Position numbers and translations under genes: made by a program | The notes under the pieces: model-generated | Databases searched by the model: none | What the model was told of the DNA's origin: nothing | Seen by the model: the letters and a program-made list of their open reading frames with translations, nothing else | In this document: positions 56,418 to 64,000 of the stretch, one piece after another | Layout: each line of letters opens with the position of its first letter | How positions within the stretch are numbered: position 1 is the stretch's first letter | Origin: Lachnospiraceae bacterium | GTDB lineage: Bacteria; Bacillota; Clostridia; Lachnospirales; Lachnospiraceae | DNA length: 64,000 bases | Assembly (NCBI GenBank): GCA_910575475.1 | Contig: CAJTGD010000009.1 | Location: 106,837-170,836 of the forward strand | Reading direction: 5' to 3'

Positions 56418-57869
56418 TCACACATCAATAAAATCGATATCGTCATAGGAATCCTTTTTGGGAGGCTGCTGTGTTCCTCCGGCAGGACTCTTCCCTGGGA
56501 CGTATTCTTTCATATCCTCTTCCTCGTCGTCCTCGTAATCATCATACTCGTCCTCAAAATCATCCTCAAAGCCGTCGTCGGAATCTGCATAATCATCAAT
56601 ATACTCATCCTCAAAATCGTCTTCGAGGTAATCATCTTCGTCATCCTGCATGTCGTCGTCATCATCGTAGCCTACGAACTGACTGCGGGATTTTTTCCGC
56701 AGCTTCGGCTGATCCTCGTCATCCCCCACATAGAGATTCTCCAGTTCTTCATTCCGCCGTCCGAGCTTGATGGACAATACAAGAATGATGATAAACAGGA
56801 TCAATACGATCACTCCGACCGCCGCCGCCAGGATCAGCAGATTATCTGTAATGATCTTCTGCACCTTTCCCAAGGTTGACGTATCTTCCTCTTCCTCCGG
56901 CTCTTCGGTCTTAACCGGAGCAACATATCTCTGGTAGGTTGCATCTACCTGATCATACTGATAAAAGCCTTCTACTCCGCCGCTGCTCAGTGCGTAGATC
57001 AGATAAAAGTCATTGGCCTCCATGTTCTGCCATGCCGGGAAGTTCACTCCGTGCAGCGCCAGGGAGGTCTCATAGAATGCCTCTGGAAGCCCGCTGCCGT
57101 CCGCGGAGGACAGCACGAAAATATAAAAGGTTTCTGACACGTCTACCCGCTCTGCGCGGATAAAGGTGCTGTCGCTTTCATTATATAATACTGTGATCGG
57201 ATCTTCTTCTCCGGTTATCATAAACAGCATCACTTTTCCGGAAGAATCCTGCCGGATCGCAGAATGCTCAACACCTGCATACTGTACGGTGCTCCTGCTA
57301 AAGCCCGCCGGGATCAGAGCGTCTGAAAAATTCTCATAGATGTTATAGTATGCGCCGCCTATCTCGATACTCTCCTGTCCCAGGACCCGCTCTGCCGGCT
57401 CTCCCGAAGCCGCAGTACCTCCGGTCCCGTCATCCGGACCGATCGTAACCGCAGATTCTCCTGCCGTCAGGTTTAACGTCTCATCAGAAAACAGATACGC
57501 TGTGGAATCTGTCACCCGGATCGCCGCCGTACCTTCCGCCAGACCTCTGAACAGCATCTCAAAGACCATCTCCGTCTCAGCCCCTGTGCCGGAACGGGTC
57601 AGTGTCAGAGTTCCGTCTCCGCCCTCCACACTGGTTCCGCTTATAAATTCCAGAAGCGCCGTATCATAAGACAAGGTCACATTCACATCACCGATCGGCT
57701 GTCCGCCGCCGTCTATCCTCACTGTAACAGGAATCTCTCCGCCTACCATGCCTTCGGGATCTGACAGCATCAATGTTCCCTCGGCAGCATATCCTGTGAT
57801 CGCCGGGAAAAGCATCATAACGCACACCGCAGCCATCATTACGATCCATCTGGTCACTCGTTTCTTCAT
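56418..57869 (-). CDS. Cohesin-domain membrane protein with acidic cytoplasmic tail
   Basis: A 483-residue exported protein. A signal peptide (about 1-28, ending TGYAA) is followed by a cohesin-like beta domain at about 33-140 (EIPVTVRIDGGGQPIGDVNV, LSYDTALLEFISG). A second extracellular region of about 160-310 contains ESIEIGGAYYNIYENFSDAL. One membrane helix (about 340-367) leads to a tail of roughly 100 residues very rich in Asp and Glu. Cohesin domains bind dockerins or other cell-surface modules. No dockerin protein is seen in the window. It lies between an LCP gene and glmS. Confidence 0.8.
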   Translation of the reverse strand: MKKRVTRWIVMMAAVCVMMLFPAITGYAAEGTLMLSDPEGMVGGEIPVTVRIDGGGQPIGDVNVTLSYDTALLEFISGTSVEGGDGTLTLTRSGTGAETEMVFEMLFRGLAEGTAAIRVTDSTAYLFSDETLNLTAGESAVTIGPDDGTGGTAASGEPAERVLGQESIEIGGAYYNIYENFSDALIPAGFSRSTVQYAGVEHSAIRQDSSGKVMLFMITGEEDPITVLYNESDSTFIRAERVDVSETFYIFVLSSADGSGLPEAFYETSLALHGVNFPAWQNMEANDFYLIYALSSGGVEGFYQYDQVDATYQRYVAPVKTEEPEEEEDTSTLGKVQKIITDNLLILAAAVGVIVLILFIIILVLSIKLGRRNEELENLYVGDDEDQPKLRKKSRSQFVGYDDDDDMQDDEDDYLEDDFEDEYIDDYADSDDGFEDDFEDEYDDYEDDEEEDMKEYVPGKSPAGGTQQPPKKDSYDDIDFIDV

Positions 57870-57900
57870 AGCATTTACCTCTTCTCCTGTATTTCTCTAT

Positions 57901-59418
57901 CTAATACCATTGGTTCCCTGTTCCGTCGTCGCCGCCGCTTGTTCCGTATCCATTTCCATCGCCATATGAGCCGGTTCCGTAGTCGGATCCATCGCCGGAT
58001 GTCGTCCCGTCTCCGTTTCCATAGCCATCGCCGGATGACCAGTCTCCACTTCCATCCGTACCGGTTCCGTATCCATCACCATATGACCCGGTTCCGTCAT
58101 CGCCGGTTCCATATCCATAGTCACCGCCGGATGTCCCGTCACCGCTTCCATAGCCGTCGCTGTTATTGTAGGCTCCGTCAGATGTACTGTAGTCCTGGCT
58201 GCCGTAACCGCTGGAATGATTCGTATAATTGGATTCGGAAGGATAGCCGATCCCCGTTACAAACACCAGTTCATCACTGATCTCGCTCACGGTGGAAGAT
58301 GGGGAATATCCGTCCTCTCCAAACAAAAATTCATGCAGCTGCTTTACGTTATCCTCCAGGTTATTCGGCACTACCGAATCCCCTGCCTCGCCGTAGTACA
58401 TGGTATCCAGGTCAAAGGGGAAGCCCAGCGTCTCACCGATCGTATACTTTTTCACATCCTTTGCATAAGCCAGGATCTCCGGAAGCGTGAAGTTCGTCCG
58501 CACCTTCGGCAGTACCCGGTCGATCATCATATTTAAGGAAGACAGACTTACGGCCTGCGCTTTTTCCGCAATCTTGGTCAGTACCAGCCGCTGCCGCTCC
58601 GTACGCCGGTAATCATCCCCTTCCGTAGCACGGATCCTGGCATACGCGGTTGCCTGAACACCGGTCAGATGCTGATAACCCGGTTCCGTGATCCCCCAGG
58701 TGTCTACACCTGTATTCTCAATAATCTCACAGGCATAGTTATTCAGATAAGGGATCTCTTCTTCCGTAACCTCTACATCAATTCCGTCCACTGCATCGAT
58801 CATATCAACCATGGCCGAAAAGTCAACCGTAACATAATGCGTGATATCCATATCCAGGTTCCGGTTCAGCATGGCCACCGCCTCTTCCTCCTCACCAAAC
58901 GCATAGGCGGCATTGGCCTTGTTATACGTACCGTCATCCATCTGCAGGAGGGTATCTCTGTATACAGATGACATCTTAACTTCCTTGGTCTCCCGGTTCA
59001 GGCTTGCGATAATGATGGTATCGCTTCTGGTGCCCATCTCTTCGACATTCTCGCGCTTATCCAGACCGAACAGTGCCACATTGAGGTATCCTGTCTCGTC
59101 ATATTCATATCCTTCGTTGATACTGAGCTTATCCGGATCCAGATTCTTAAAATCCATTTTATCTATCTTGGAATATACAACTGCAATCGCAGCAAAAACA
59201 ACCAGCAAAAGCAGGATGCACAGGACGATCGCAATCTTCCCCAGTACGGACATGCCTCCCTTTTTCTTTTTTCTCGCTCTGGAGGATGCCTTTCCTGAAG
59301 ATGGACGCTTATTCCCGTTCCTGCCTCTTTTTGCATTGCCGCCGGAGGATGATGCCCTCATCGCTGACTGCCTGCGTGATCTGCCCATCGTAGCGGCCTG
59401 TGGTGCTTTATTCGCCAT
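57901..59418 (-). CDS. LytR-CpsA-Psr (LCP) family protein with Gly/Ser/Tyr/Asp-rich tail
   Basis: A 505-residue wall-polymer ligase candidate. A basic cytoplasmic N terminus (about 1-55, KRGRNGNKRPSSG, ARKKKKGG) is followed by a membrane helix (58-82) and the LCP domain: YLNVALFGLDKRENVEEM, RSDTIIIASLN, MSSVYRDTLLQM, AYARIRATEGDDYRRTERQR. The last 120 residues are low-complexity, built of repeats such as GYGTGDDGTGSYGDGYG, with matching DNA-level repetition at 57901-58200. Such tails are probably wall-spanning or flexible. It is the second LCP in the window and lies among envelope genes. Confidence 0.9.
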   Translation of the reverse strand: MANKAPQAATMGRSRRQSAMRASSSGGNAKRGRNGNKRPSSGKASSRARKKKKGGMSVLGKIAIVLCILLLLVVFAAIAVVYSKIDKMDFKNLDPDKLSINEGYEYDETGYLNVALFGLDKRENVEEMGTRSDTIIIASLNRETKEVKMSSVYRDTLLQMDDGTYNKANAAYAFGEEEEAVAMLNRNLDMDITHYVTVDFSAMVDMIDAVDGIDVEVTEEEIPYLNNYACEIIENTGVDTWGITEPGYQHLTGVQATAYARIRATEGDDYRRTERQRLVLTKIAEKAQAVSLSSLNMMIDRVLPKVRTNFTLPEILAYAKDVKKYTIGETLGFPFDLDTMYYGEAGDSVVPNNLEDNVKQLHEFLFGEDGYSPSSTVSEISDELVFVTGIGYPSESNYTNHSSGYGSQDYSTSDGAYNNSDGYGSGDGTSGGDYGYGTGDDGTGSYGDGYGTGTDGSGDWSSGDGYGNGDGTTSGDGSDYGTGSYGDGNGYGTSGGDDGTGNQWY

Positions 59419-59523
59419 AATATATCCTTTCCCTGTATATCATCCTTATCCTAAAGTGTATCTTTTCAACCGCCATTACTTATAGTACAATATTTTTTTC
59501 AAAACATCAATCTATTTTTATAA

Positions 59524-60459
59524 CTATTTCCTTTCTTCTCTTTTCCAGTAGCCTGGATTCAGCGTGCACCGCAGGACCAGCCATCCGGGAAGCCGGCGGT
59601 AATTTTGTCCCAGCCTGTACCCGGCATACTTAGATCCGCTCTGGAGGATCAGCGGTATGATCTCCCATGGCTTACCTGCTTTTAAAAGATAGGCCGCCGT
59701 CAGCTTTACAAGACGGATACCTTCCGTCTCCGACCGGATGCCTTCAAATATCTCCGGGTGCTCCACCTGTGACACGGCAAGGTCAAAATTCCGCTTGAAC
59801 AGCTTAAAGCATCCGTCATGATGCGAATGGATCACCTGCGCCTCGGCAGTATATGCGATCTTAAAGCCTGACTGTACGATCCGTCCTGCCATGATCATGT
59901 CTTCGTTGAAGATCGTCCTGGATTCAAAGCCTCCAAGCGACATGTACACCGCCTTTCGATAGGCAGCACAGGCATTGGAACAAAAATAGGTCTTGATCCC
60001 CAGCTCCGGAAGGTCTGCCTCTGACTTCACCCTGCTCTCAGGAGGGTAATTAAAGGTTCTGGTAAAACGCTCGATACTGCCGCTGTCTCCTGAGGGAAGC
60101 TGCCGCGCATATGCCGCGCCCACCCTCTCATCCTGAAATGCCGCCATCAGATTCTCTACCAGCTTCTCATTGACAGGCAGCGCATCCTGTGTCATATAAA
60201 TAAGAAACTCCGCGTGCGACATCATTGCGCCCTGATGCCTGGTTCCGCCGTGGTCGAACTGTTCCGGACGGATATGCGTGATATGGACCCTCTCTGATAA
60301 TGTCTCCAATTCCCTCGGAAACATACCTTTATCCGTGTTGATGATATAGATACGGTTCACCGGATAGCTCTGCTTCAGCAGACGCTTTACAGACTGGACC
60401 GTCCTTTCATCCGGCAGACATACCGGAAGTATCACGTCAACAATTTTAAATTCTGTCAT
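59524..60459 (-). CDS. Family 2 glycosyltransferase (rhamnosyltransferase-like)
   Basis: A 311-residue GT-A enzyme with VDVILPVCLPDERTVQSVKR, a donor/metal region YMTQDALPVNEKL, ACAAYRKAVYMSLGGF and FNEDMIMAGRIVQSG. The HGGTRHQGAMM segment is typical of bacterial rhamnosyltransferases of the RfbF/WbbL type. The ATG at 60459 is preferred over an earlier GTG because GGGAG lies eight bases before it. It is transcribed with the LCP gene downstream and probably builds a wall-linked rhamnan rather than the capsule. The donor is inferred from motif similarity only. Confidence 0.85.
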   Translation of the reverse strand: MTEFKIVDVILPVCLPDERTVQSVKRLLKQSYPVNRIYIINTDKGMFPRELETLSERVHITHIRPEQFDHGGTRHQGAMMSHAEFLIYMTQDALPVNEKLVENLMAAFQDERVGAAYARQLPSGDSGSIERFTRTFNYPPESRVKSEADLPELGIKTYFCSNACAAYRKAVYMSLGGFESRTIFNEDMIMAGRIVQSGFKIAYTAEAQVIHSHHDGCFKLFKRNFDLAVSQVEHPEIFEGIRSETEGIRLVKLTAAYLLKAGKPWEIIPLILQSGSKYAGYRLGQNYRRLPGWLVLRCTLNPGYWKREERK

Positions 60460-60555
60460 AGATCCGACTCCCACTACGATTCATTCCATTTTACTTTTTC
60501 GTTTTAATATCATACAATATCTTCTCGTAAAGGACAAGCAAAAACATAAATTTTA

Positions 60556-60589
60556 CACAATTTTATTAAATTAAATTAATAGAATTGTG
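60556..60589. repeat. AT-rich 14-bp inverted repeat upstream of the glycosyltransferase
   Basis: CACAATTTTATTAA (60556-60569) pairs with TTAATAGAATTGTG (60576-60589) with one G-T mismatch and a 6-base loop. It lies between an acyltransferase stop and a glycosyltransferase start; it may be an operator or a weak terminator. Confidence 0.45.
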
Positions 60590-60656
60590 ATTCTTTCGTA
60601 ACAATCATGCAGAATGCATTTTCATCCTACTTTGCCGTGCTTTATGAAACTCCTCT

Positions 60657-61724
60657 CTACCGGCTTCCCATCCATATTTTCCAGAGAAGCCATGTTCCAT
60701 TGCCGCAGAATTTTTTTACAAGCTGCACTCCGCCGATACAGACCGCCGGAAGCAATAAAAACAGGAGAAACCCGGCCCACATGGACTGGGAAATGTATCT
60801 GCCGGCGATCGAATTGATCCCCTGCACCGCCATGAAATGGGTCATATAGACGGCAAATGTATTTTTCTGCCATTCGCGGGCCGCCGGCATGGTCTGTGTA
60901 CCGCCCCCTTCTCTTTCCCAGGAGAGCAGACACCAGAGGGCCGCGGAAAAGGAGAACGAATAAAACAGTACTCCGAATACGGACGGTTCCCTCTTATAGA
61001 TCCAAAACGCCGCCGCTGCCAGAAGCATTGCCCCTGCCAGCACACCTGTACTTATTTTTCCGGCCTCAACAGTCTCTTTCCTATGGATCGCAATATAGCC
61101 GCCAAGCATATACAATACCAGCCAGTTTATGACCGCTGCCGCCTGTTCATTTTTTATTATATTCGTACAGGCTGTAAAAAATACCAGCAGGATCGCCGCC
61201 GCACCTGACCAGCGATTGCCGATCAGAACATAGATGGCCGGTGAAAATGCCGCATACAGGATCAAAAACTGCAGAAACCAAAGGAACGCACAGTAGCGGT
61301 AATGTATCACCGCATCCAGCATCGCCCTCCAGCTGATCTGGATCAAAGACTCCTGAAAAACCGCTGCCAGAACCGGTATGCGGGAGACCGCCGCATGGAT
61401 GAAAAAGTAGAGCAGCGTCCATAATATGTAGGGAACCACCAGACTCCGTATACGGCTTTTATATTTGGAAAACACGCGTTTCCATGAATAATTGCGGAAA
61501 AAAAGATAACCTGATCCGATATAAAAGCACCCCACCGCGGCACCTGCAAGATCTGCCGCCAGGAAGGCTTCGATCTCATTGAAAACAGGGACGTCTGAGA
61601 TCAATGCCGGAAGCGTAAAGATACTGTCATTGCGGGCATGTATAAAGATCACAAGAATACATAATATAAAATTGTACCAGATAACGTTGTTGGAAAAGTT
61701 CTCCTCCTGCTTTGTCCGGACCAT
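60657..61724 (-). CDS. Acyltransferase family 3 membrane protein
   Basis: A 355-residue protein with about ten membrane helices and AT3 marks: VIWYNFILCILVIFIHARND (the His of the conserved R/H region), GAAVGCFYIGSGYLFF, PYILWTLLYFF and FLWFLQFLILYAAF. It adds acyl groups to surface carbohydrates. The product is intact and has no G tract, unlike the AT3 gene at 17883-18984. A ribosome site is not obvious near the ATG (AGGAGG is 16 bases away), so the start is uncertain. Confidence 0.85.
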   Translation of the reverse strand: MVRTKQEENFSNNVIWYNFILCILVIFIHARNDSIFTLPALISDVPVFNEIEAFLAADLAGAAVGCFYIGSGYLFFRNYSWKRVFSKYKSRIRSLVVPYILWTLLYFFIHAAVSRIPVLAAVFQESLIQISWRAMLDAVIHYRYCAFLWFLQFLILYAAFSPAIYVLIGNRWSGAAAILLVFFTACTNIIKNEQAAAVINWLVLYMLGGYIAIHRKETVEAGKISTGVLAGAMLLAAAAFWIYKREPSVFGVLFYSFSFSAALWCLLSWEREGGGTQTMPAAREWQKNTFAVYMTHFMAVQGINSIAGRYISQSMWAGFLLFLLLPAVCIGGVQLVKKFCGNGTWLLWKIWMGSR

Positions 61725-61771
61725 TTTTCTTCTTATTCTGCCTCCTGCAAAATTTCCAAAATCACCTTACC

Positions 61772-61800
61772 AGTTTAGCATAAAGCCACTCCCATTGCAA
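61772..61800 (-). promoter_or_regulatory. Probable promoter of the acyltransferase gene
   Basis: On the minus strand TTGCAA (61795-61800) and TAAACT (61772-61777) with 17-base spacing. It is back to back with the plus-strand promoter at 61811. Confidence 0.5.
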
Positions 61801-61810
61801 GATAAAGGGG

Positions 61811-61839
61811 TGGAAACCCGCTTTCACTTCTGGTATAAT
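61811..61839 (+). promoter_or_regulatory. Promoter of the plus-strand glycosyltransferase
   Basis: TGGAAA (61811-61816) and TATAAT (61834-61839) with 17-base spacing and an extended -10 TGG. Confidence 0.65.
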
Positions 61840-61931
61840 TGTACTGTTACGCAGGCAGGTCATCCATTTTCCCGCGAAAATGGATGACAGATCATAATGA
61901 AAAACAACAAATGAAAAGAATCGAGGATTTT

Positions 61932-62921
61932 ATGAAAGTTACGGTCATTATTCCCAATTATAACGGAAAACATTTTCTAAAGCCCTGTCTGGAGTCTCTT
62001 TCAAAGCAGAGCTGCCGCGGATTTGATATTCTGATAGTAGACAACCATTCTACCGACGGAAGCGTAGAATTTCTAAAAGAGCATTACCCTGAAGCAAGGC
62101 TGATCGTCCTGGAGAAAAACCGGGGATTCAGCGCCGCGGTGAATGCGGGGATCCGCAATACCTCCGCCCCTTATGTCATCCTGCTCAATAACGATACGGA
62201 GGTCGATCCGCATTTTGTAGAAGAGCTGCTGAGATCAGTCCGCAGGTCGCCCAGGATTTTTTCTGTCAGCAGCAAGATGATCCAGATGCATCATCCGGAA
62301 CTCATAGACAGTGCCGGAGATCTGTATACCCTTCCCGGATGGGGGGTCTGCAGAGGAGCCGGACGCCCGGTCAGCAATTATACGGAAAGCAGCGAAGTAT
62401 TTTCCGCCTGTGCCGGCGCCGCCATCTACCGCCGGAGCGTGTTCCGTAAGATCGGATACTTTGATGAATCCCATTTTGCATATCTTGAAGATATGGACAT
62501 CGGCTACCGTGCGAAGATCTACGGCTATGAGAACCGGTACTGCCCTTCCGCCGTTGTGCGCCATGTAGGCAGCGGCACCAGCGGCTCCAAATATAACAGC
62601 TTTAAAGTCAGGCTGTCGGCAAGAAACAGTATCTGGCTGGTCTATAAAAACATGCCGCTTCCGCAGCTGCTCCTGAACAGCCTCCCTCTCGCCGCAGGCT
62701 ATGCATTGAAGGCTTTGTTTTTCTACAAGATCGGCTTTGGAAAGGATTATATCCAGGGACTGCAGGAGGGACTTGGCAGCCTGCACAGATGCAGAAAAGT
62801 CCGTTTTCGCTTCCGGCACCTGCCGTTCTATCTGAAAATAGAAGCGGAATTGATCCAAAATACGTTCGCATATGCAAAAGACTGGATCAGCCGGAAGGTT
62901 TGTGCCTGTACGTCTGGATGA
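61932..62921 (+). CDS. Family 2 glycosyltransferase
   Basis: The only complete plus-strand gene in the window. The 329-residue GT-A enzyme has MKVTVIIPNYNGKHFLKPCL, ILIVDNHSTDGSVEF, ILLNNDTEVDPHFV, SACAGAAIYRRSVFRKIGYF and FAYLEDMDIGYRAKI, typical of the rhamnosyl-/WcaA-like group. The open frame extends to 61839, but the ATG at 61932 has GAGG just upstream and gives the standard N terminus. A C-terminal hydrophobic stretch may associate with the membrane. It is transcribed away from the acyltransferase gene and converges on the GerMN gene. Confidence 0.9.
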   Translation: MKVTVIIPNYNGKHFLKPCLESLSKQSCRGFDILIVDNHSTDGSVEFLKEHYPEARLIVLEKNRGFSAAVNAGIRNTSAPYVILLNNDTEVDPHFVEELLRSVRRSPRIFSVSSKMIQMHHPELIDSAGDLYTLPGWGVCRGAGRPVSNYTESSEVFSACAGAAIYRRSVFRKIGYFDESHFAYLEDMDIGYRAKIYGYENRYCPSAVVRHVGSGTSGSKYNSFKVRLSARNSIWLVYKNMPLPQLLLNSLPLAAGYALKALFFYKIGFGKDYIQGLQEGLGSLHRCRKVRFRFRHLPFYLKIEAELIQNTFAYAKDWISRKVCACTSG

Positions 62922-62939
62922 TCTGTCGATCATCCAGAC
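62912..62939 (+). terminator. Palindrome overlapping the glycosyltransferase stop
   Basis: GTCTGGATGATC (62912-62923) and GATCATCCAGAC (62928-62939) form a perfect 12-bp stem with a 4-base loop that includes the TGA stop. No T-run follows on either strand, so termination is possible but not certain. Confidence 0.5.
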
Positions 62940-63017
62940 TGCTCATTCATTCGCAAAATCCGTGCTGCCGCACTTTTGCGTCTGCTGACGCAGCCGCATT
63001 TTGCTCATTCATGAGTA

Positions 63018-63085
63018 GGTTGCTAAACCATGATCTCAGTTTTATTGCAATAAATTGCATAAAACTGAGATCATGGTTTGCAACC
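63018..63085. repeat. Long near-perfect hairpin between convergent genes
   Basis: GGTTGC, then 21 bases from 63025, then TGCAAT, pair with ATTGCA, 21 bases ending 63079, and GCAACC. The stem is about 33 bp with two single-base bulges and a two-base loop. It may be a mobile repeat, an RNA element or a bidirectional stop. Confidence 0.7.
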
Positions 63086-63099
63086 GTACAGGCAAAAAA

Positions 63100-63154
63100 T
63101 TGCTGTCTATGCAGCCATGCATATTTTTTTCTGCATGAACTGCACAGACAGCAA
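63100..63154 (-). terminator. Terminator of the GerMN lipoprotein gene
   Basis: TTGCTGTCT (63100-63108) pairs with AGACAGCAA (63146-63154), with an inner CTGCAT/ATGCAG pair. On the minus strand it is followed by TTTTTTG. Confidence 0.7.
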
Positions 63155-63174
63155 GTTCAGGAAGCTGGGTAAAA

Positions 63175-63792
63175 TTATATAGATGATTCATAAAACTTCT
63201 GATATCCCGTATATTCCTTATGGCCTGTAGTCAATACTTCGCCTTCTACCATGATATGGATCTTATCACTTCCGTATGCGCTTAAAAATGTATTGCAGAT
63301 GCCTCCCATGACCAGATACTCTTCCGCCGTACCCTTCCCATTCATATAATCGCCGAAGGCCTGGTTGAAGTCTACCTCAAGCAACTTTTCCCCGTCCTCT
63401 TCTGATTCTGTCAGGCTGAGGATGGCAATGTCTGCCGGTATGGTCTCCTTTTGGATCAGCGCGTTCAAGACATTCTCCGGAGAAAGCGATTCGATCTCCA
63501 CGGTCTCTTCCTTCATCTGCGTAGCATCCTCATTGATACTGAACACCTTGATCGACATGGGGCCGCTTTCCTGCGGCGCGGTGCCGTTCTCCTGGCTGCC
63601 GGACCCGGTATTCATCTCCTGCCCCTGGGTGTCCTTGTCCTCTGTCACTGTTCCAACGGTCTCCTGCTGCTCTGTCTCTGCAGAAGCTCCCTGCTCATCG
63701 GCAGACGCTGCTTCCTTGCCGGAGCAGGCGCAGAGACCTGCTAGCATAGCAGCTGTCAGCAGAAGCGCAGCTATCTTTTTTACCTTCATCAT
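63175..63792 (-). CDS. GerMN-domain lipoprotein
   Basis: A 205-residue exported lipoprotein. The signal peptide ends in the lipobox LAGLCACSG. A low-complexity Glu/Gln/Ser/Thr linker of about 70 residues follows, and the C-terminal 110 residues form a GerMN domain (SPENVLNALIQKETIPADIA, LLEVDFNQAFGDYM, EYLVMGGICNTFLSAYG, IHIMVEGEVLTTGH). GerMN proteins are found in germination and in cell-wall amidase partners. The ATG at 63792 has GGGGAG seven bases upstream; the earlier part of the open frame is untranslated leader. Confidence 0.85.
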   Translation of the reverse strand: MMKVKKIAALLLTAAMLAGLCACSGKEAASADEQGASAETEQQETVGTVTEDKDTQGQEMNTGSGSQENGTAPQESGPMSIKVFSINEDATQMKEETVEIESLSPENVLNALIQKETIPADIAILSLTESEEDGEKLLEVDFNQAFGDYMNGKGTAEEYLVMGGICNTFLSAYGSDKIHIMVEGEVLTTGHKEYTGYQKFYESSI

Positions 63793-63941
63793 AGTGTATC
63801 TCCCCTTTACTTTATGATCCCCCCGCACGAAACAATTGATCAAGTGTCTGTGTATAAATCATCTTAATCATTTTTTCCGCGGTTGTCAAGTGGTTTCTGC
63901 TTCATGGGTGTAGATAAAAATTCTGAGTTATCGCTTTTCTC

Positions 63942-63970
63942 TTGACATCTGTCATGTAGTAATGTTAATA
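63942..63970 (+). promoter_or_regulatory. Sigma-A promoter of the gene at the right edge
   Basis: TTGACA (63942-63947) and TTAATA (63965-63970) with 17-base spacing, followed by GAGGTG six bases before an ATG at 63996. Confidence 0.7.
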
Positions 63971-63995
63971 TAGCCATATGAATGAGGTGGTTATA

Positions 63996-64000
63996 ATGCC
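63996..64000 (+). CDS. Start of an unknown plus-strand gene (cut by window end)
   Basis: Only ATGCC is visible, behind a good promoter and the ribosome site GAGGTG. Nothing can be said about the product. Confidence 0.5.

Noticed and set aside
57901..58200. Repeat array that might suggest CRISPR or a minisatellite
   Set aside because: The repetition is imperfect and codes for the Gly/Ser/Tyr/Asp-rich tail of an LCP protein; there are no regular spacers.
1..64000. CRISPR arrays, rRNA genes, prophage and intact insertion sequences
   Set aside because: None seen by eye on either strand; only one tRNA and one decayed transposase were found.

Overview
The window looks like part of the chromosome of a Gram-positive member of Clostridia, most likely a Lachnospiraceae gut species. 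The supporting signs are strong Shine-Dalgarno sites, the yicC-gmk-rpoZ-rimO core block, a class B sortase beside a protein carrying SPKTG, lipoteichoic-acid-synthase and LytR-CpsA-Psr (LCP) proteins, and a cohesin-domain membrane protein. I cannot name a species. Almost every gene is on the minus strand; the clear exceptions are one glycosyltransferase at 61932-62921 and a gene that starts at the right edge.

Layout. 1-2911: housekeeping genes (rimO, cut by the left edge; rpoZ; gmk; yicC). 3206-3280: tRNA-Pro(GGG). 3375-3767: a small XRE regulator. 4075-6842: an LCP protein, a sortase B and a secreted SPKTG-ending protein. 7287-44317: a very large surface-polysaccharide (capsule) locus. 44601-52243: a three-gene operon with overlapping genes, unrelated to sugar metabolism, encoding a 1979-residue protein with two histidine-kinase-type ATPase regions and a phosphoribosyltransferase-like motif, a receiver-like protein, and a DUF2971 protein. 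52557-63792: cell-envelope genes (LtaS-like, glmS, cohesin protein, second LCP protein, glycosyltransferases, acyltransferase, GerMN lipoprotein).

Capsule locus logic. A membrane 4,6-dehydratase, an initiating sugar transferase, flippase, polymerase and chain-length protein give a Wzx/Wzy-type pathway. Precursor modules are: GDP-mannose to a 3,6-dideoxyhexose (manA, manC, gmd, a ColD with His in place of the PLP lysine, and a GDP-fucose/colitose synthase, next to a GT11 transferase); a GDP-linked legionaminic-acid-type nonulosonate (LegB, LegC, PtmE-like, NeuC/LegG, NeuB/LegI, CMP transferase) with an N-formyltransferase where an acetyltransferase would be expected; UDP-galactofuranose (glf); and polyprenyl-phospho-pentose (UbiA-type DPPR synthase, GT-C, GtrA). 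An aldolase, a PLP decarboxylase and a class IV aminotransferase form a further module whose product I cannot name.

The two main discoveries are these. First, four genes between 16.2 and 20.5 kb each contain a run of 9 or 10 G residues on the coding strand. Three are out of frame by exactly one base (methyltransferase, acyltransferase, DPPR synthase) and one is in frame. This is the pattern of slipped-strand phase variation of capsule decorations, which is unusual in this group. Second, the 44601-52243 operon looks like an undescribed sensory or conflict (possibly anti-phage) system inserted among envelope genes. A decayed ISAzo13-type transposase lies inside the legionaminic block.
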